DNA from: Bacteroidaceae bacterium
Lineage (GTDB): Bacteria > Bacteroidota > Bacteroidia > Bacteroidales > Bacteroidaceae
Direction: 5' to 3'
Assembly: GCA_017552435.1 (NCBI GenBank)
Contig: JAFZPZ010000066.1
Coordinates: forward strand, 1 to 44,330
Length of the DNA stretch: 44,330 bases
The position numbers were made by a program, and so were the translations under genes. Position 1 is the stretch's first letter. Every line of letters starts with the position of its first letter. Under the pieces are notes generated by a model. The model saw nothing but the letters and a program-made list of their open reading frames with translations. It searched no databases and was not told where the DNA came from. Positions 24,187 to 32,842 of this stretch are shown piece after piece.

Positions 24187-25572
24187 ATGAAAAAGACATT
24201 ATTTACTATTATCCTTTTGCTGTCAACACTTAGTATGGTTGGTCAGGAAAAGGAGGTGGATGCCATTTCAGGCGCTTCTTCGCAGATAAAAAAGACAGGG
24301 AAGCTGGAGAAAGCCCTTTCGCGCCTTTCCCTTGGAGGCTATGGCGAGGCCGTGATGACCCGCAACTTCTACAGCCAGAGTTTCAATCGCTACAAGATGC
24401 CAGAGAACTATAAGGACGACAAGAGCCACGGGCGTTTCGACTTGCCTCACGTTTGCCTCAACATCGGCTATGACTTCGGTAAGGGCTGGACGATGGGCAG
24501 CGAGATTGAGTTCGAGCATGGCGGCACGGGTTCTGCCGTTGAGATTGAGGCAGAAGAGGCTGGCGAATACGAAGCAGAAGTAGAGAAAGGTGGAGAGGTG
24601 AACATCGAGCAATTTTGGATAAACAAAGCCTTTTGGAGCGGGAAGTTCAACATTAAGGCAGGAGAAATCATCGTGCCTGTCGGTTATTCCAATGCCTACC
24701 ACGAGCCGAATCAGTTCTTCACCTGCTATCGTCCCGAAGGCGAAGCAACCATCCTGCCAAACACTTGGCACCAGGTCGGGCTTTCTCTGTGGGGAAGGAT
24801 AAAGGATTGGCGCTATGAGGCTCAGTTCCTATCGGGATTGAACTCCGAGAGCTTCACGGCAGAAGACTTCGCTCACTACGGAGCCACAAGCCCATACGAG
24901 TTCAAGGTTGCCAACAACTTTGCAGGAGTCCTGCGCATCGATAACTACTCCGTGAAAGGCTTGCGTATCGGATTGAGCGGCTATTATGGCTACACTTTCC
25001 GCAACACTCTTCGCACGCCAGGCAGTCAGTACGAAGACGTGACAGGAGCGTTGGGCATCGTGGCGCTCGACTTTACGCTCAACCGTTGGAACTGGATTGT
25101 GCGAGGCAATGTGGATTACGCCCACCTCAGCGATGCCGACGCAATCTCTTCCTACAACCAAGCCAATTGGACGCACCACAAGTATCAGGACGGCAACCCG
25201 CATCACTATACCAATATCGGCAGCAACGCCTTGGCATACGGCATCGAGGCTGGCTACAATGTGTTCTCGCAAATTCACAAACTGAAAGAAAAGAGCGGGA
25301 AGATGTTTGTGTTCGGACGCTTCGAGCATTACAACTCGATGGCTTCCGGCACATACAAGTCGATGTACAAATACACGAAGCGATACCGCATGGCCTTTGG
25401 CGTGAACTATTCACCCATTAAGCAGATTACCATAAAGGGAGAATACTCCTATCGCTTCTTCGACAAGCCGAACAACAACGGTCTGACCTCCGACAGCCCG
25501 CTCTACACGCAACCCTACAACAACGAGCCAAGCATCAGTCTGGGCGTTACGTATTGCGGAAAATTTTTATAA
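24187..25572 (+). CDS. Outer-membrane beta-barrel porin-like protein
   Basis: The 461-residue product has a signal peptide (KKTLFTIILLLSTLSMVGQ). After an N-terminal linker come many alternating beta-strand stretches, beginning with LSLGGYGEAVMTRNF, and the protein ends in a strand finishing FL. This fits a 16- to 18-strand phosphate-selective-porin-like barrel. Residues near 120-145 are very acidic (AVEIEAEEAGEYEAEVEKGGE), a possible cation or metal-binding loop. It is first in a tight operon with imelysin (26-base gap) and the di-haem protein (5-base gap), so it may supply the outer-membrane route for iron or another ligand. Specific substrate is unknown. Confidence 0.75.
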   Translation: MKKTLFTIILLLSTLSMVGQEKEVDAISGASSQIKKTGKLEKALSRLSLGGYGEAVMTRNFYSQSFNRYKMPENYKDDKSHGRFDLPHVCLNIGYDFGKGWTMGSEIEFEHGGTGSAVEIEAEEAGEYEAEVEKGGEVNIEQFWINKAFWSGKFNIKAGEIIVPVGYSNAYHEPNQFFTCYRPEGEATILPNTWHQVGLSLWGRIKDWRYEAQFLSGLNSESFTAEDFAHYGATSPYEFKVANNFAGVLRIDNYSVKGLRIGLSGYYGYTFRNTLRTPGSQYEDVTGALGIVALDFTLNRWNWIVRGNVDYAHLSDADAISSYNQANWTHHKYQDGNPHHYTNIGSNALAYGIEAGYNVFSQIHKLKEKSGKMFVFGRFEHYNSMASGTYKSMYKYTKRYRMAFGVNYSPIKQITIKGEYSYRFFDKPNNNGLTSDSPLYTQPYNNEPSISLGVTYCGKFL

Positions 25573-25598
25573 CGATATAATGTAATAAAGAAAGGAAA

Positions 25599-26786
25599 AT
25601 GAAAAATCTTTTAAAACTGGCGGCTTTGGCTGCCGTAATTACAGGCTTCGCATCGTGCTCCAACGATGAAGAGGACAACATTACTAATATTAAAGGCACG
25701 CAAGCTGCACTCGATCAGGCTTGTGCGGATTGGAAAACAGCCCGTGCCGATTGGGAGAACTCCGAGGCGTTCCTCTTTGGAGCAGCCGATGTCTATTCCA
25801 TCGACCCGCACACCGACACTTGGCCCGTTGCTGCCAACGACCTCGCCCAGGTGTTGCGCGATGAGAATGCAATGGGCAACCTCGACAACTTCATCAAGAT
25901 TGCCAACTCGGGCATTCTTGGTTATCATGGCTTGGAATATGTGCTCTTCCGCGAAGGGCAGCCACGCAAGATTGACCAGATTACCAACCTCGAGTACAAG
26001 TATATCTGTGCTGTTGCCAAAGACCTCTACAACGCAACCGCAACGCTCGAAGCCGCTTGGGATTCAAAGGAAAGCAATGCCGAGCGGAAGCAAATAGCAA
26101 AGGAATATGTAGCCACACATCTCGCCATCGATGACAAAGGCAATCAGGAGGGAACGTTGGCAGGCTTCCAGAACTTCGGCAAGGCTTTCAAGACACCTGG
26201 TACAGGCGATTGGGCAACGGCTCTCGAGGCGACGCTTGAAATCATCTCCGGCTGTCAGGATATTATCGCCGAAGTAGGCGACTCGAAAATCGGCTTGCCT
26301 TATACTGGTCAGGATGCCAATTATATCGAGTCACCATACGCCTACAACTCCATTACCGACTTCTATGACAACATCATTTCGTGCAAGAACGCCCTTTATG
26401 GACAGATGGGAGCCACAACTCCTAATAACAAATCGTTGATTTATTTCTGCCAGAATGCAGGTAACGCCACGCTGGCAAATCAGGCAAATGTCGTCGTTTC
26501 AAAGCTCGAGATAGCTTTGGCTAAAATCAAAGGCATGAAGGCTCCCTTCGCTCTCTACTATACAGACGCCTCTTGCAAGGAAGCCATCGATGCCTTGGGC
26601 GAGTTGGACGATGCTCTTGGCGCGCTCTCTGGGACATTATCAGGCTATGCAGGTAATGCGACAGTCGAGGCACAATGCCAAGTCATCAACGAGAACTATG
26701 TCGATAACGTCGTGCTCGCCACCTATCGCACCCTTGCCGACAACGCGCAGAAGCTCTATCAGTCTATTGTGAACATAAAGAACTAA
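25599..26786 (+). CDS. Imelysin-family lipoprotein
   Basis: The 395-residue product has a lipoprotein signal (ITGFASC, Cys20), so it is membrane-anchored facing the periplasm. The conserved imelysin motif GxHxxE is present as Gly108, His110 and Glu113 in GILGYHGLEYVLF, and the two-part helical layout fits the family. Imelysin-like proteins (IrpA, EfeO-like, ICMP) are linked to periplasmic iron uptake in other bacteria. The next gene, a di-haem oxidoreductase, is the family's usual neighbour. Inference: iron capture coupled to a redox step. Confidence 0.85.
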   Translation: MKNLLKLAALAAVITGFASCSNDEEDNITNIKGTQAALDQACADWKTARADWENSEAFLFGAADVYSIDPHTDTWPVAANDLAQVLRDENAMGNLDNFIKIANSGILGYHGLEYVLFREGQPRKIDQITNLEYKYICAVAKDLYNATATLEAAWDSKESNAERKQIAKEYVATHLAIDDKGNQEGTLAGFQNFGKAFKTPGTGDWATALEATLEIISGCQDIIAEVGDSKIGLPYTGQDANYIESPYAYNSITDFYDNIISCKNALYGQMGATTPNNKSLIYFCQNAGNATLANQANVVVSKLEIALAKIKGMKAPFALYYTDASCKEAIDALGELDDALGALSGTLSGYAGNATVEAQCQVINENYVDNVVLATYRTLADNAQKLYQSIVNIKN

Positions 26787-26791
26787 ACAGC

Positions 26792-28522
26792 ATGAACAAA
26801 CATTTGTTTTCTCCCCCTAAAGGTGGATGGGGGGTCTTAATCCTCATTCTTTCATGTCTCTTATTCTCATGTGCTGACGATGAGGGACCTGCAAAGCTCA
26901 TCACTTGGGACATCGGCGACCCAGCTACCGCCGAGTACAACGAAGACTACTATGCAGGCGGATTGCTTGGCACAACAACTGATAACACTGCAACTGCCTT
27001 CAAGCAGCCCACAAAATCTGTAGAGAACGAGGGCATGGTGACCGCCTTCAACGAGGGAGAATACCTCTTCGAGAAAGACTACAACACCAATACCGAAGGT
27101 GCTTTCCGAGGACTTGGCCCCGTCTATGTGCGGCGAAGCTGTATCTATTGCCATCCCGGTTACGGTCATGGAGCACGCCAAACCGAGTACAAGGCCGACA
27201 ATCATCGCAACGGCTATCTGCTCGTCATATACGATAAGACAACCAATGCCTACATCCGTTCCGTAGCAGGAATGCCGCAGACGGGAGCTGTCAAACCATT
27301 CAAGGCACCCATCGACGAGAACCAAATCAAGATTGCATGGAACAGCTACACAGACGAATGGGACAATCAGTTTCCCGATGGAGAGGCCTATTCCCTTATC
27401 TATCCGGAAGTGACGATTCCCTATACAGCTTACTACGCACCCATAATGGTTCAACGAGGTGGAACTGACGTTGAACTCTCCGAAGAAGAGTATAACAACG
27501 AAATAGGCGTTCTGCTTGAATCCACCATAGGCATCTACGGCACAGGCCTCACGGATGCTATTCCCGACGAGGATATCACGGCGCAATGGAAAGCGGAGAG
27601 CCAGTACTTCAAGAGCATCGGACGAACAGATGCCCTGAATCCTTCTCTATGGAACAGCACAACCGATACTTGGAACAGTTTCTATAGCAATGCCTTACAG
27701 GGCGACGGCACGAAGTATGTCCGCCGCTACACCTACGCCCTTTCTCGTGGCCCTATCCTTGATGCTGCCGGAGCCAACGCCATCTGGAACATCACAAACG
27801 TCACACGCTCCGACCGCCGTTACCATTATCTCGACCTTGCAGGCAAATACTACGCCACGAAGTCTTCCCAAGACCCCGATGTGCAGGCAGGCTTCACGGA
27901 GTACATCAACCATATCGACCCTACGAATGCCCATCCTGAATGGCATACTGGCGACCTCCAGAAGGACATCTATACCTATTTGACAAGCAAGTCGCTTGAC
28001 CTCGAAATGACTGACACCCAATACAAAAGCTTTATGGTTTGGCATCGAGGTCTCGCTGTTCCCGCTGCACGCAACACCACAACCGACAACTTCAAGCGGG
28101 GCAAGGAACTGTTTGCTCAGATTGGTTGTGCCGCTTGCCACCGTCCTTCTTGGCAGACGGGTGACGACCACATCCAAGATCCCGCCAAGTTCTTTCTGTC
28201 CGACAGCGACATGCCTCGCTACCCCAGTCAGAAGATATGGCCCTATACGGACTTCGTACAGCATCGGCTTTGGATGAAGAATGACATCCGAACAGGCTGG
28301 TGCCGCACGACACCACTATGGGGAAGAGGCTTGGCAGCCAAATGTGGAAGTGGTACGGAACGCCTGCATGACTGCCGCGCACGCAACGTTGTCGAAGCCA
28401 TCATGTGGCACGGATGTAGATTTGAAGGTGGCACAAGCGATGCCTACCAAAGCATCGTCAAGTTCCGCAACTTGACGAAGGAGGAGCGCAACCAAATAAT
28501 CTTCTTCATCGAATCCATCTGA
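26792..28522 (+). CDS. Di-haem oxidoreductase (DHOR/DUF1111-type) lipoprotein
   Basis: This 576-residue protein has two CxxCH haem c motifs, CIYCH at 117-121 and CAACH at 446-450. C-terminal motifs are typical of the family (IWPYTDFVQH, RTTPLWGRG, LHDCRARNVVEAIMWHG, LTKEERNQIIFFIESI). The lipobox is LLFSC (Cys27). Members are putative peroxidases or thiol oxidoreductases, usually next to imelysin genes. The signal peptide is odd: its n-region FSPPKGGWGV is encoded by a copy of the dispersed G/C palindromic element (26811-26838). The gene follows imelysin after 5 bases. Confidence 0.87.
   Translation: MNKHLFSPPKGGWGVLILILSCLLFSCADDEGPAKLITWDIGDPATAEYNEDYYAGGLLGTTTDNTATAFKQPTKSVENEGMVTAFNEGEYLFEKDYNTNTEGAFRGLGPVYVRRSCIYCHPGYGHGARQTEYKADNHRNGYLLVIYDKTTNAYIRSVAGMPQTGAVKPFKAPIDENQIKIAWNSYTDEWDNQFPDGEAYSLIYPEVTIPYTAYYAPIMVQRGGTDVELSEEEYNNEIGVLLESTIGIYGTGLTDAIPDEDITAQWKAESQYFKSIGRTDALNPSLWNSTTDTWNSFYSNALQGDGTKYVRRYTYALSRGPILDAAGANAIWNITNVTRSDRRYHYLDLAGKYYATKSSQDPDVQAGFTEYINHIDPTNAHPEWHTGDLQKDIYTYLTSKSLDLEMTDTQYKSFMVWHRGLAVPAARNTTTDNFKRGKELFAQIGCAACHRPSWQTGDDHIQDPAKFFLSDSDMPRYPSQKIWPYTDFVQHRLWMKNDIRTGWCRTTPLWGRGLAAKCGSGTERLHDCRARNVVEAIMWHGCRFEGGTSDAYQSIVKFRNLTKEERNQIIFFIESI
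26811..26838 (+). repeat. G/C palindromic element inside a signal-peptide coding region
   Basis: CTCCCCCTAAAGGTGG is followed by ATGGGGGGTCTT. It is close to the copies in sufS and the GH106 gene but is read in another frame (Ser-Pro-Pro-Lys-Gly-Gly-Trp-Gly-Val). Confidence 0.75.
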
Positions 28523-28584
28523 CGTCTGCGCCCTTAAGCATAAATTATTGGGTAGTTTGCTTGGTATTGTATTCGCTTCTTCGT

Positions 28585-28592
28585 ACCTTTGC
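28585..28592 (+). promoter_or_regulatory. -7 box for the DUF4369 lipoprotein gene
   Basis: TACCTTTG lies 23 bases before the ATG at 28616 and overlaps the longer open frame from 28589, so 28616 is the real start. Confidence 0.7.
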
Positions 28593-28615
28593 ACTGCATT
28601 TATCACTTGAAAGGA

Positions 28616-29761
28616 ATGAAGAAGACACTTTACATATTTTTTTCGCTCATTTTGTTGTACGGATGTAGGCAAGAGAACAAGTTCTGCATAGAGGGCAACA
28701 TCAAGGGTGCAGACTCTTGTATGCTCTACCTTGAACACCTTACTTTGGGCGAGGGAACAGTGGCTATCGATAGTGTTCGGCTGAAAGAGGACGGTACGTT
28801 CTGTTTCAAAGCTGAAGCCAAGGGCAATCCAGAGTTCTACCGCCTCCGCATAGGCGGACAAGGCATCAACCTGGGCATCGACAGCACCGAGACTGTACGT
28901 GTGACGGCAAGCCTGGACAGCATGTCGTTCGGCTACAGCGTGGAGGGCAGCAGTACTTGCGACACGATACGCCTGCTCTGTCTCAAACTTGCCAGCCTGG
29001 AACGGAAAGCTCGCAGCATTTCAACAGACCGCAATTACACACTGCAGGAACGCGACGATATGATAGGTGAGCTTGTGGAACAATACAAGACAGAGGTCAA
29101 GCGGGACTACATACAGAACCACTACGATGCAGCCTACAGCTACTATGCTTGTTTCCAGACACTCGGCAACCAACTCATTTTTGATCCTGTACTCAACAAG
29201 AGCGACTTGACCTGGTTGCATGCCGTTGCCAATGCTTGGAACGAGAAATACCCTGGATGCCAGCGCACTGAGAATCTTTGCAACATTATTCAGGAATGCC
29301 GTCGCCGTCAGGCTAAACCGCGTGAGATTGTACTCAATATAGACGGAGAAAAGGTGCGCGAACTGGGCATCATCGATATGACCTTCCCTGATATCAACGG
29401 ACAAGAACGGGAGTTGAGTAGCTTGCGCGGCAATGTCGTTTTGCTAGACTTCATGGCCTTCTCGATGGACGGCAGCACGGAGCGTACCCTGTTGCTGCGC
29501 GAACTATACAACAAATATCATGAGCGCGGGTTGGAGATATACCAGGTGAGCTTTGATCCGAGCCAGCATCTGTGGAAACAGCGCTGTGAGGCTCTGCCCT
29601 GGGTTAGTGTTTATTGTGAAGAAGGTCTGGAAAGTGATATGCTGCGGCTCTACAATGTGCAGTATCTGCCCTGTTATTTCCTGATAGACCGCAACTGCGA
29701 CCTTCAAGCGCGACAGGAAGATATCCCCAATTTGGAAGAAGCAATAGAAAAACTGTTATAA
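28616..29761 (+). CDS. DUF4369 lipoprotein with degenerate thioredoxin-fold domain
   Basis: The protein is 381 residues with a lipobox LLYGC (Cys17). Residues 20-110 match the DUF4369 pattern (FCIEGNIKGADSCMLYLEHL...EDGTFCFKAEAKGNPEFYRLRIGGQ). The C-terminal 130 residues are an AhpC/TlpA-like thioredoxin fold (LSSLRGNVVLLDF...YQVSFDPSQHLWKQ...LPCYFLID). The redox CxxC is missing: after LLDF comes MAFSMDGS instead of WASWCGPC. It therefore probably does not act as a disulfide oxidoreductase; such variants are frequent in Bacteroidales. It has its own promoter and is convergent with the DUF4833 gene. Confidence 0.75.
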   Translation: MKKTLYIFFSLILLYGCRQENKFCIEGNIKGADSCMLYLEHLTLGEGTVAIDSVRLKEDGTFCFKAEAKGNPEFYRLRIGGQGINLGIDSTETVRVTASLDSMSFGYSVEGSSTCDTIRLLCLKLASLERKARSISTDRNYTLQERDDMIGELVEQYKTEVKRDYIQNHYDAAYSYYACFQTLGNQLIFDPVLNKSDLTWLHAVANAWNEKYPGCQRTENLCNIIQECRRRQAKPREIVLNIDGEKVRELGIIDMTFPDINGQERELSSLRGNVVLLDFMAFSMDGSTERTLLLRELYNKYHERGLEIYQVSFDPSQHLWKQRCEALPWVSVYCEEGLESDMLRLYNVQYLPCYFLIDRNCDLQARQEDIPNLEEAIEKLL

Positions 29762-29785
29762 TTTATTCCCGCTCGAGATGGAATA

Positions 29786-30280
29786 TTATGGAACAATCCG
29801 CTCACGTCGCTTTTCGCCCGTTTGAGTGTCTATTCCATGAATATCTACATACTCACACCTGATGCACATTGGCGGCTTCATGTAAGCATACATCTTCTCA
29901 AGAATCATTTCGTGGCCATGTAGCTTCACGATACCTACCCATTTGCCCTTGTGCTTACAGATGCGTATGCTTAGGTCTTTGTAGGCCGTTAAGTGTACAA
30001 GCGCTTCATCTTTTTCCGCACTGATTACCTTTACTCCGAAAGCCATCTTGCGATCTAAAAATGTGAGTCCTTCAGTTTTCTGACCTTCGCACAACACCCA
30101 ATATGCATTAAGTGGCGCCTTCTGGCAGAGTGAGCCGTCTTGAAGGTTGATATCATAACAAATATAATTGGTGTTTGTATTGCGCTCAAACACAAAAATA
30201 TGTTCCTTGGGTATCTCGATACTCCAAGTAGTAAGGCAGGATAAAGCGTACAACAGTGTACATAGTATTGATTGTTTCAT
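29786..30280 (-). CDS. DUF4833-like secreted protein
   Basis: The 164-residue product has a signal peptide (ILCTLLYALSCLTTWS). The pattern IFVFERNTNTNYICYDINLQDG...APLNAYWVL...EGLTFLDRKMAFGVKV resembles the DUF4833 family, which has no known function. It is the last gene of the minus-strand cluster, 17 bases after the DUF5686 gene, so it is probably cotranscribed with it. The family match is from memory of its motifs. Confidence 0.65.
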   Translation of the reverse strand: MKQSILCTLLYALSCLTTWSIEIPKEHIFVFERNTNTNYICYDINLQDGSLCQKAPLNAYWVLCEGQKTEGLTFLDRKMAFGVKVISAEKDEALVHLTAYKDLSIRICKHKGKWVGIVKLHGHEMILEKMYAYMKPPMCIRCEYVDIHGIDTQTGEKRRERIVP

Positions 30281-30297
30281 GGGCAGATTTGTTGATA

Positions 30298-32832
30298 TTA
30301 AAATGAAAAGGTCAGGTTAAAGCGGATACCATTTTTCTTAGTTCCCGGAATGTCCAAATAGTTGAGACGGCGGACATAGTCAACGCCAAAGAGTTTGAAA
30401 ATATTACGGATGCCACAAGCAAACTCCATATAGGGAGTATGGGAGTCTATAGCGTAAGAACGCTCTGGGAATATATATAGCATCTCATCGTTTGGATTCA
30501 GCAGCGGATTGTTTTTATCTGTGAGCATACCCCAACAACCTTTGAAAGCAACGTATTCGCGAAGCTTTAATTTCTTGAAGAGTGGAATGCGATTGAATAT
30601 CTTGCCGTTCATGTTCCATTCTACTGCCCAGGAGACACGGCGGTCCATAAAGAACTCCATGTTATGAAGCATATTGAAAGTTCCCGGCTGTTCAACATAG
30701 GAAATACAGATAGGTGGTGTGAGAAGGAACTGGAAAGGTACCTTGTTCCATTGTGCCGAAGCCTGAATACGGAAATCCACACGTCCCCAACTGCCCAACC
30801 ACTGGCGTTTGTATATGCTGATGTCGGATTGGTTGGTATTGAACTGTCCACCCAGGAATCCCTTGAAACCGGTAGTGTGGCCAATGATAAATTCTGGACG
30901 GTCTTTGTTGAGCGGCCAACGATCTTGTTTGGTCATAATATAAGTTTGGCCCGGACAGAATTGTAACGTTGTACTCCATTCGGTAGTCCGCAGTTTAATG
31001 TCCTCTATATTGTTGTTGACATGTACGAAATGTAAGTCACCCGCCACCTCATTACTTTCTAACTTGAATTTGGTACTGAAGTTCAAGCCATAGTCGGTTT
31101 CCCATGTAAATGAGAGACGTTGCATGTTGGTCTTATACAACATGTTTACCGTCTCGGTCTTGAAGCTGACGAAAAGGTTATCCTTACTGTTCTGAAGGAA
31201 TTTATCAGCGGCGGATGTTATATCATAGGTGCTTTCGAAGGAAATCTTCCGCATCGGGAACTCGTAGGGGGAATACTTCTTTTTGTTGAAGCAGTAATCT
31301 GCCACAATACCATAGTAGTTGCCATTTGACTTAAAGCCATGTGTGTAGTATCCATCCAAAAATACATGCCTGTTCAAGGCACCGGTAGTCTTACCACCAA
31401 CACGCATACGAAAACCGTCGTGGAAATTGGAAGAGAACATACTGGTGAAAGGACCTATGTCGAACTTGCTGGGCTTACCAGCCTTGGAGGTCTCGATATA
31501 GTTTTCAAAGAGTGTCTTGACGATAAACAAGGGGATTCGCATGGCTTTCGACTTGGCCATTTGGTCCATAAAGTTGTTCAGGTCATCCTCCTTTTCTGAT
31601 AACTGAACGGCACGGTACTGGTTCCAGAAACTTTCATCCTGGTTGCGAGAGTCGGCCATGTGTATGACCTTCGCTTTGTTGCGGAAGAGGTTCTTCTGGA
31701 GCGGCTCAAAGTCATAATCGGAAAGGCGCGTATTGCGCACCACGAGTACACTTTTGCCTAAAAGCGTCATCTCTGCCCACATATCATCGGTGGTCAGTAC
31801 CCATTCGTCGTTTGGCAATTTAGTATAGACTTGGTTGATTTGCAGTGAGCTGACGAAGTTCACATCGCTCTTGGGTGGGATAGAGAGATGACACTTTTTG
31901 ACGTGAAGTGTCGAGTCCTTCAAAATATAAAGATCACCGTTGAAACCAATGTCCTGAGGATTGTTAGGCGTGAACTGCAGATGATAGCAAGAATCACGAT
32001 CCACCAGGGTCGTATCGACAATGTAATACCGGTAAAAGGCGGTGGCACCGGCACCAATGGGACTTAGGAAAGGGAACTTGAGTAACCTGACATAGTTGTC
32101 ATAAATGTCAACATCTTGGAAAACCTCCTTGAGTGTCGCATTGACAATATCACCCGTAGTGATGAGCTGATTCAGTCCTGAACTCTGTTCTCCCTGGATG
32201 ATATCCTTCTCTGATCTCGGTTCTTTGCGGAAAACATGCTTTGTAACAGTCTCATCAAGCGAAATAGGTACTACAATTTTCCCATTATAAGGGCTCAGTT
32301 CTGCCTGCATTGTCCATTTCACCTTACCGACGTCAGTACTGTCAAGTTCCTTGACCTTATAGTCGTTTAGGGCCATGGAAAGCTTCTGGTATTTGGTGTA
32401 CTGATAAAAGTCGTGGTTTTCAAGCCGAGATTCCTTCTTAGCTTCTATCACACGCTTCATCAGCTCCACGGCCGGATTGTCTTTACGGACATAACGTTTC
32501 CTTTCTGCCTTGATGACGACCTCCGAGAGCTCTTTCGTGTCGGGCTTGAGTTTGATGGTGAGTCGGCTGGGGGTAGCTTTTGTAATGTTTACCTTCTCCT
32601 CTTTATAGCCCATACAGGAAAAAGAAAGCGTTGCACCGTTGATACGTGTAATGGTAAATTTACCATCTAAGTCAGCTATAGTGGAAACCTTGCGCTCCTT
32701 GTAAGTAACACCGGCCAAAGAAAGGCTATCGCCAGTGGAGGCATCAAGAATGACACCGGTGATCTTTTGTCCTAGGACATTCACTGTGAATGCCATAAGC
32801 AATACAAGGGATGCAAAGAGTTTTCTTCTCAT
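30298..32832 (-). CDS. DUF5686 outer-membrane protein with carboxypeptidase-like N-terminal domain
   Basis: The product is 844 residues from the ATG at 32832, which starts a proper signal peptide (MRRKLFASLVLLMAFTVNVLG). A longer frame from 32883 would overlap the upstream gene by 41 bases and is rejected. Residues 22-110 form a carboxypeptidase-regulatory-like beta domain (ITGVILDASTGDSLSLAGVTYKERKVSTIADLDGKFTI), as in many Bacteroidetes outer-membrane proteins. The rest matches DUF5686 and ends as a beta-barrel with terminal strand RFNLTFSF. It lacks TonB-dependent receptor plug features. Function unknown; it lies 10 bases after the FAD oxidoreductase gene, tying the envelope protein to the acyl cluster. 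Confidence 0.8.
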   Translation of the reverse strand: MRRKLFASLVLLMAFTVNVLGQKITGVILDASTGDSLSLAGVTYKERKVSTIADLDGKFTITRINGATLSFSCMGYKEEKVNITKATPSRLTIKLKPDTKELSEVVIKAERKRYVRKDNPAVELMKRVIEAKKESRLENHDFYQYTKYQKLSMALNDYKVKELDSTDVGKVKWTMQAELSPYNGKIVVPISLDETVTKHVFRKEPRSEKDIIQGEQSSGLNQLITTGDIVNATLKEVFQDVDIYDNYVRLLKFPFLSPIGAGATAFYRYYIVDTTLVDRDSCYHLQFTPNNPQDIGFNGDLYILKDSTLHVKKCHLSIPPKSDVNFVSSLQINQVYTKLPNDEWVLTTDDMWAEMTLLGKSVLVVRNTRLSDYDFEPLQKNLFRNKAKVIHMADSRNQDESFWNQYRAVQLSEKEDDLNNFMDQMAKSKAMRIPLFIVKTLFENYIETSKAGKPSKFDIGPFTSMFSSNFHDGFRMRVGGKTTGALNRHVFLDGYYTHGFKSNGNYYGIVADYCFNKKKYSPYEFPMRKISFESTYDITSAADKFLQNSKDNLFVSFKTETVNMLYKTNMQRLSFTWETDYGLNFSTKFKLESNEVAGDLHFVHVNNNIEDIKLRTTEWSTTLQFCPGQTYIMTKQDRWPLNKDRPEFIIGHTTGFKGFLGGQFNTNQSDISIYKRQWLGSWGRVDFRIQASAQWNKVPFQFLLTPPICISYVEQPGTFNMLHNMEFFMDRRVSWAVEWNMNGKIFNRIPLFKKLKLREYVAFKGCWGMLTDKNNPLLNPNDEMLYIFPERSYAIDSHTPYMEFACGIRNIFKLFGVDYVRRLNYLDIPGTKKNGIRFNLTFSF

Positions 32833-32842
32833 ATCTCGTTTG

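Noticed and set aside
28250-28340. Possible frameshift in the di-haem oxidoreductase
   Set aside because: The stretch between PYTDFVQH and RTTPLWGRG looked unusual, but both flanking family motifs and all later ones are in one frame, so the gene is intact.
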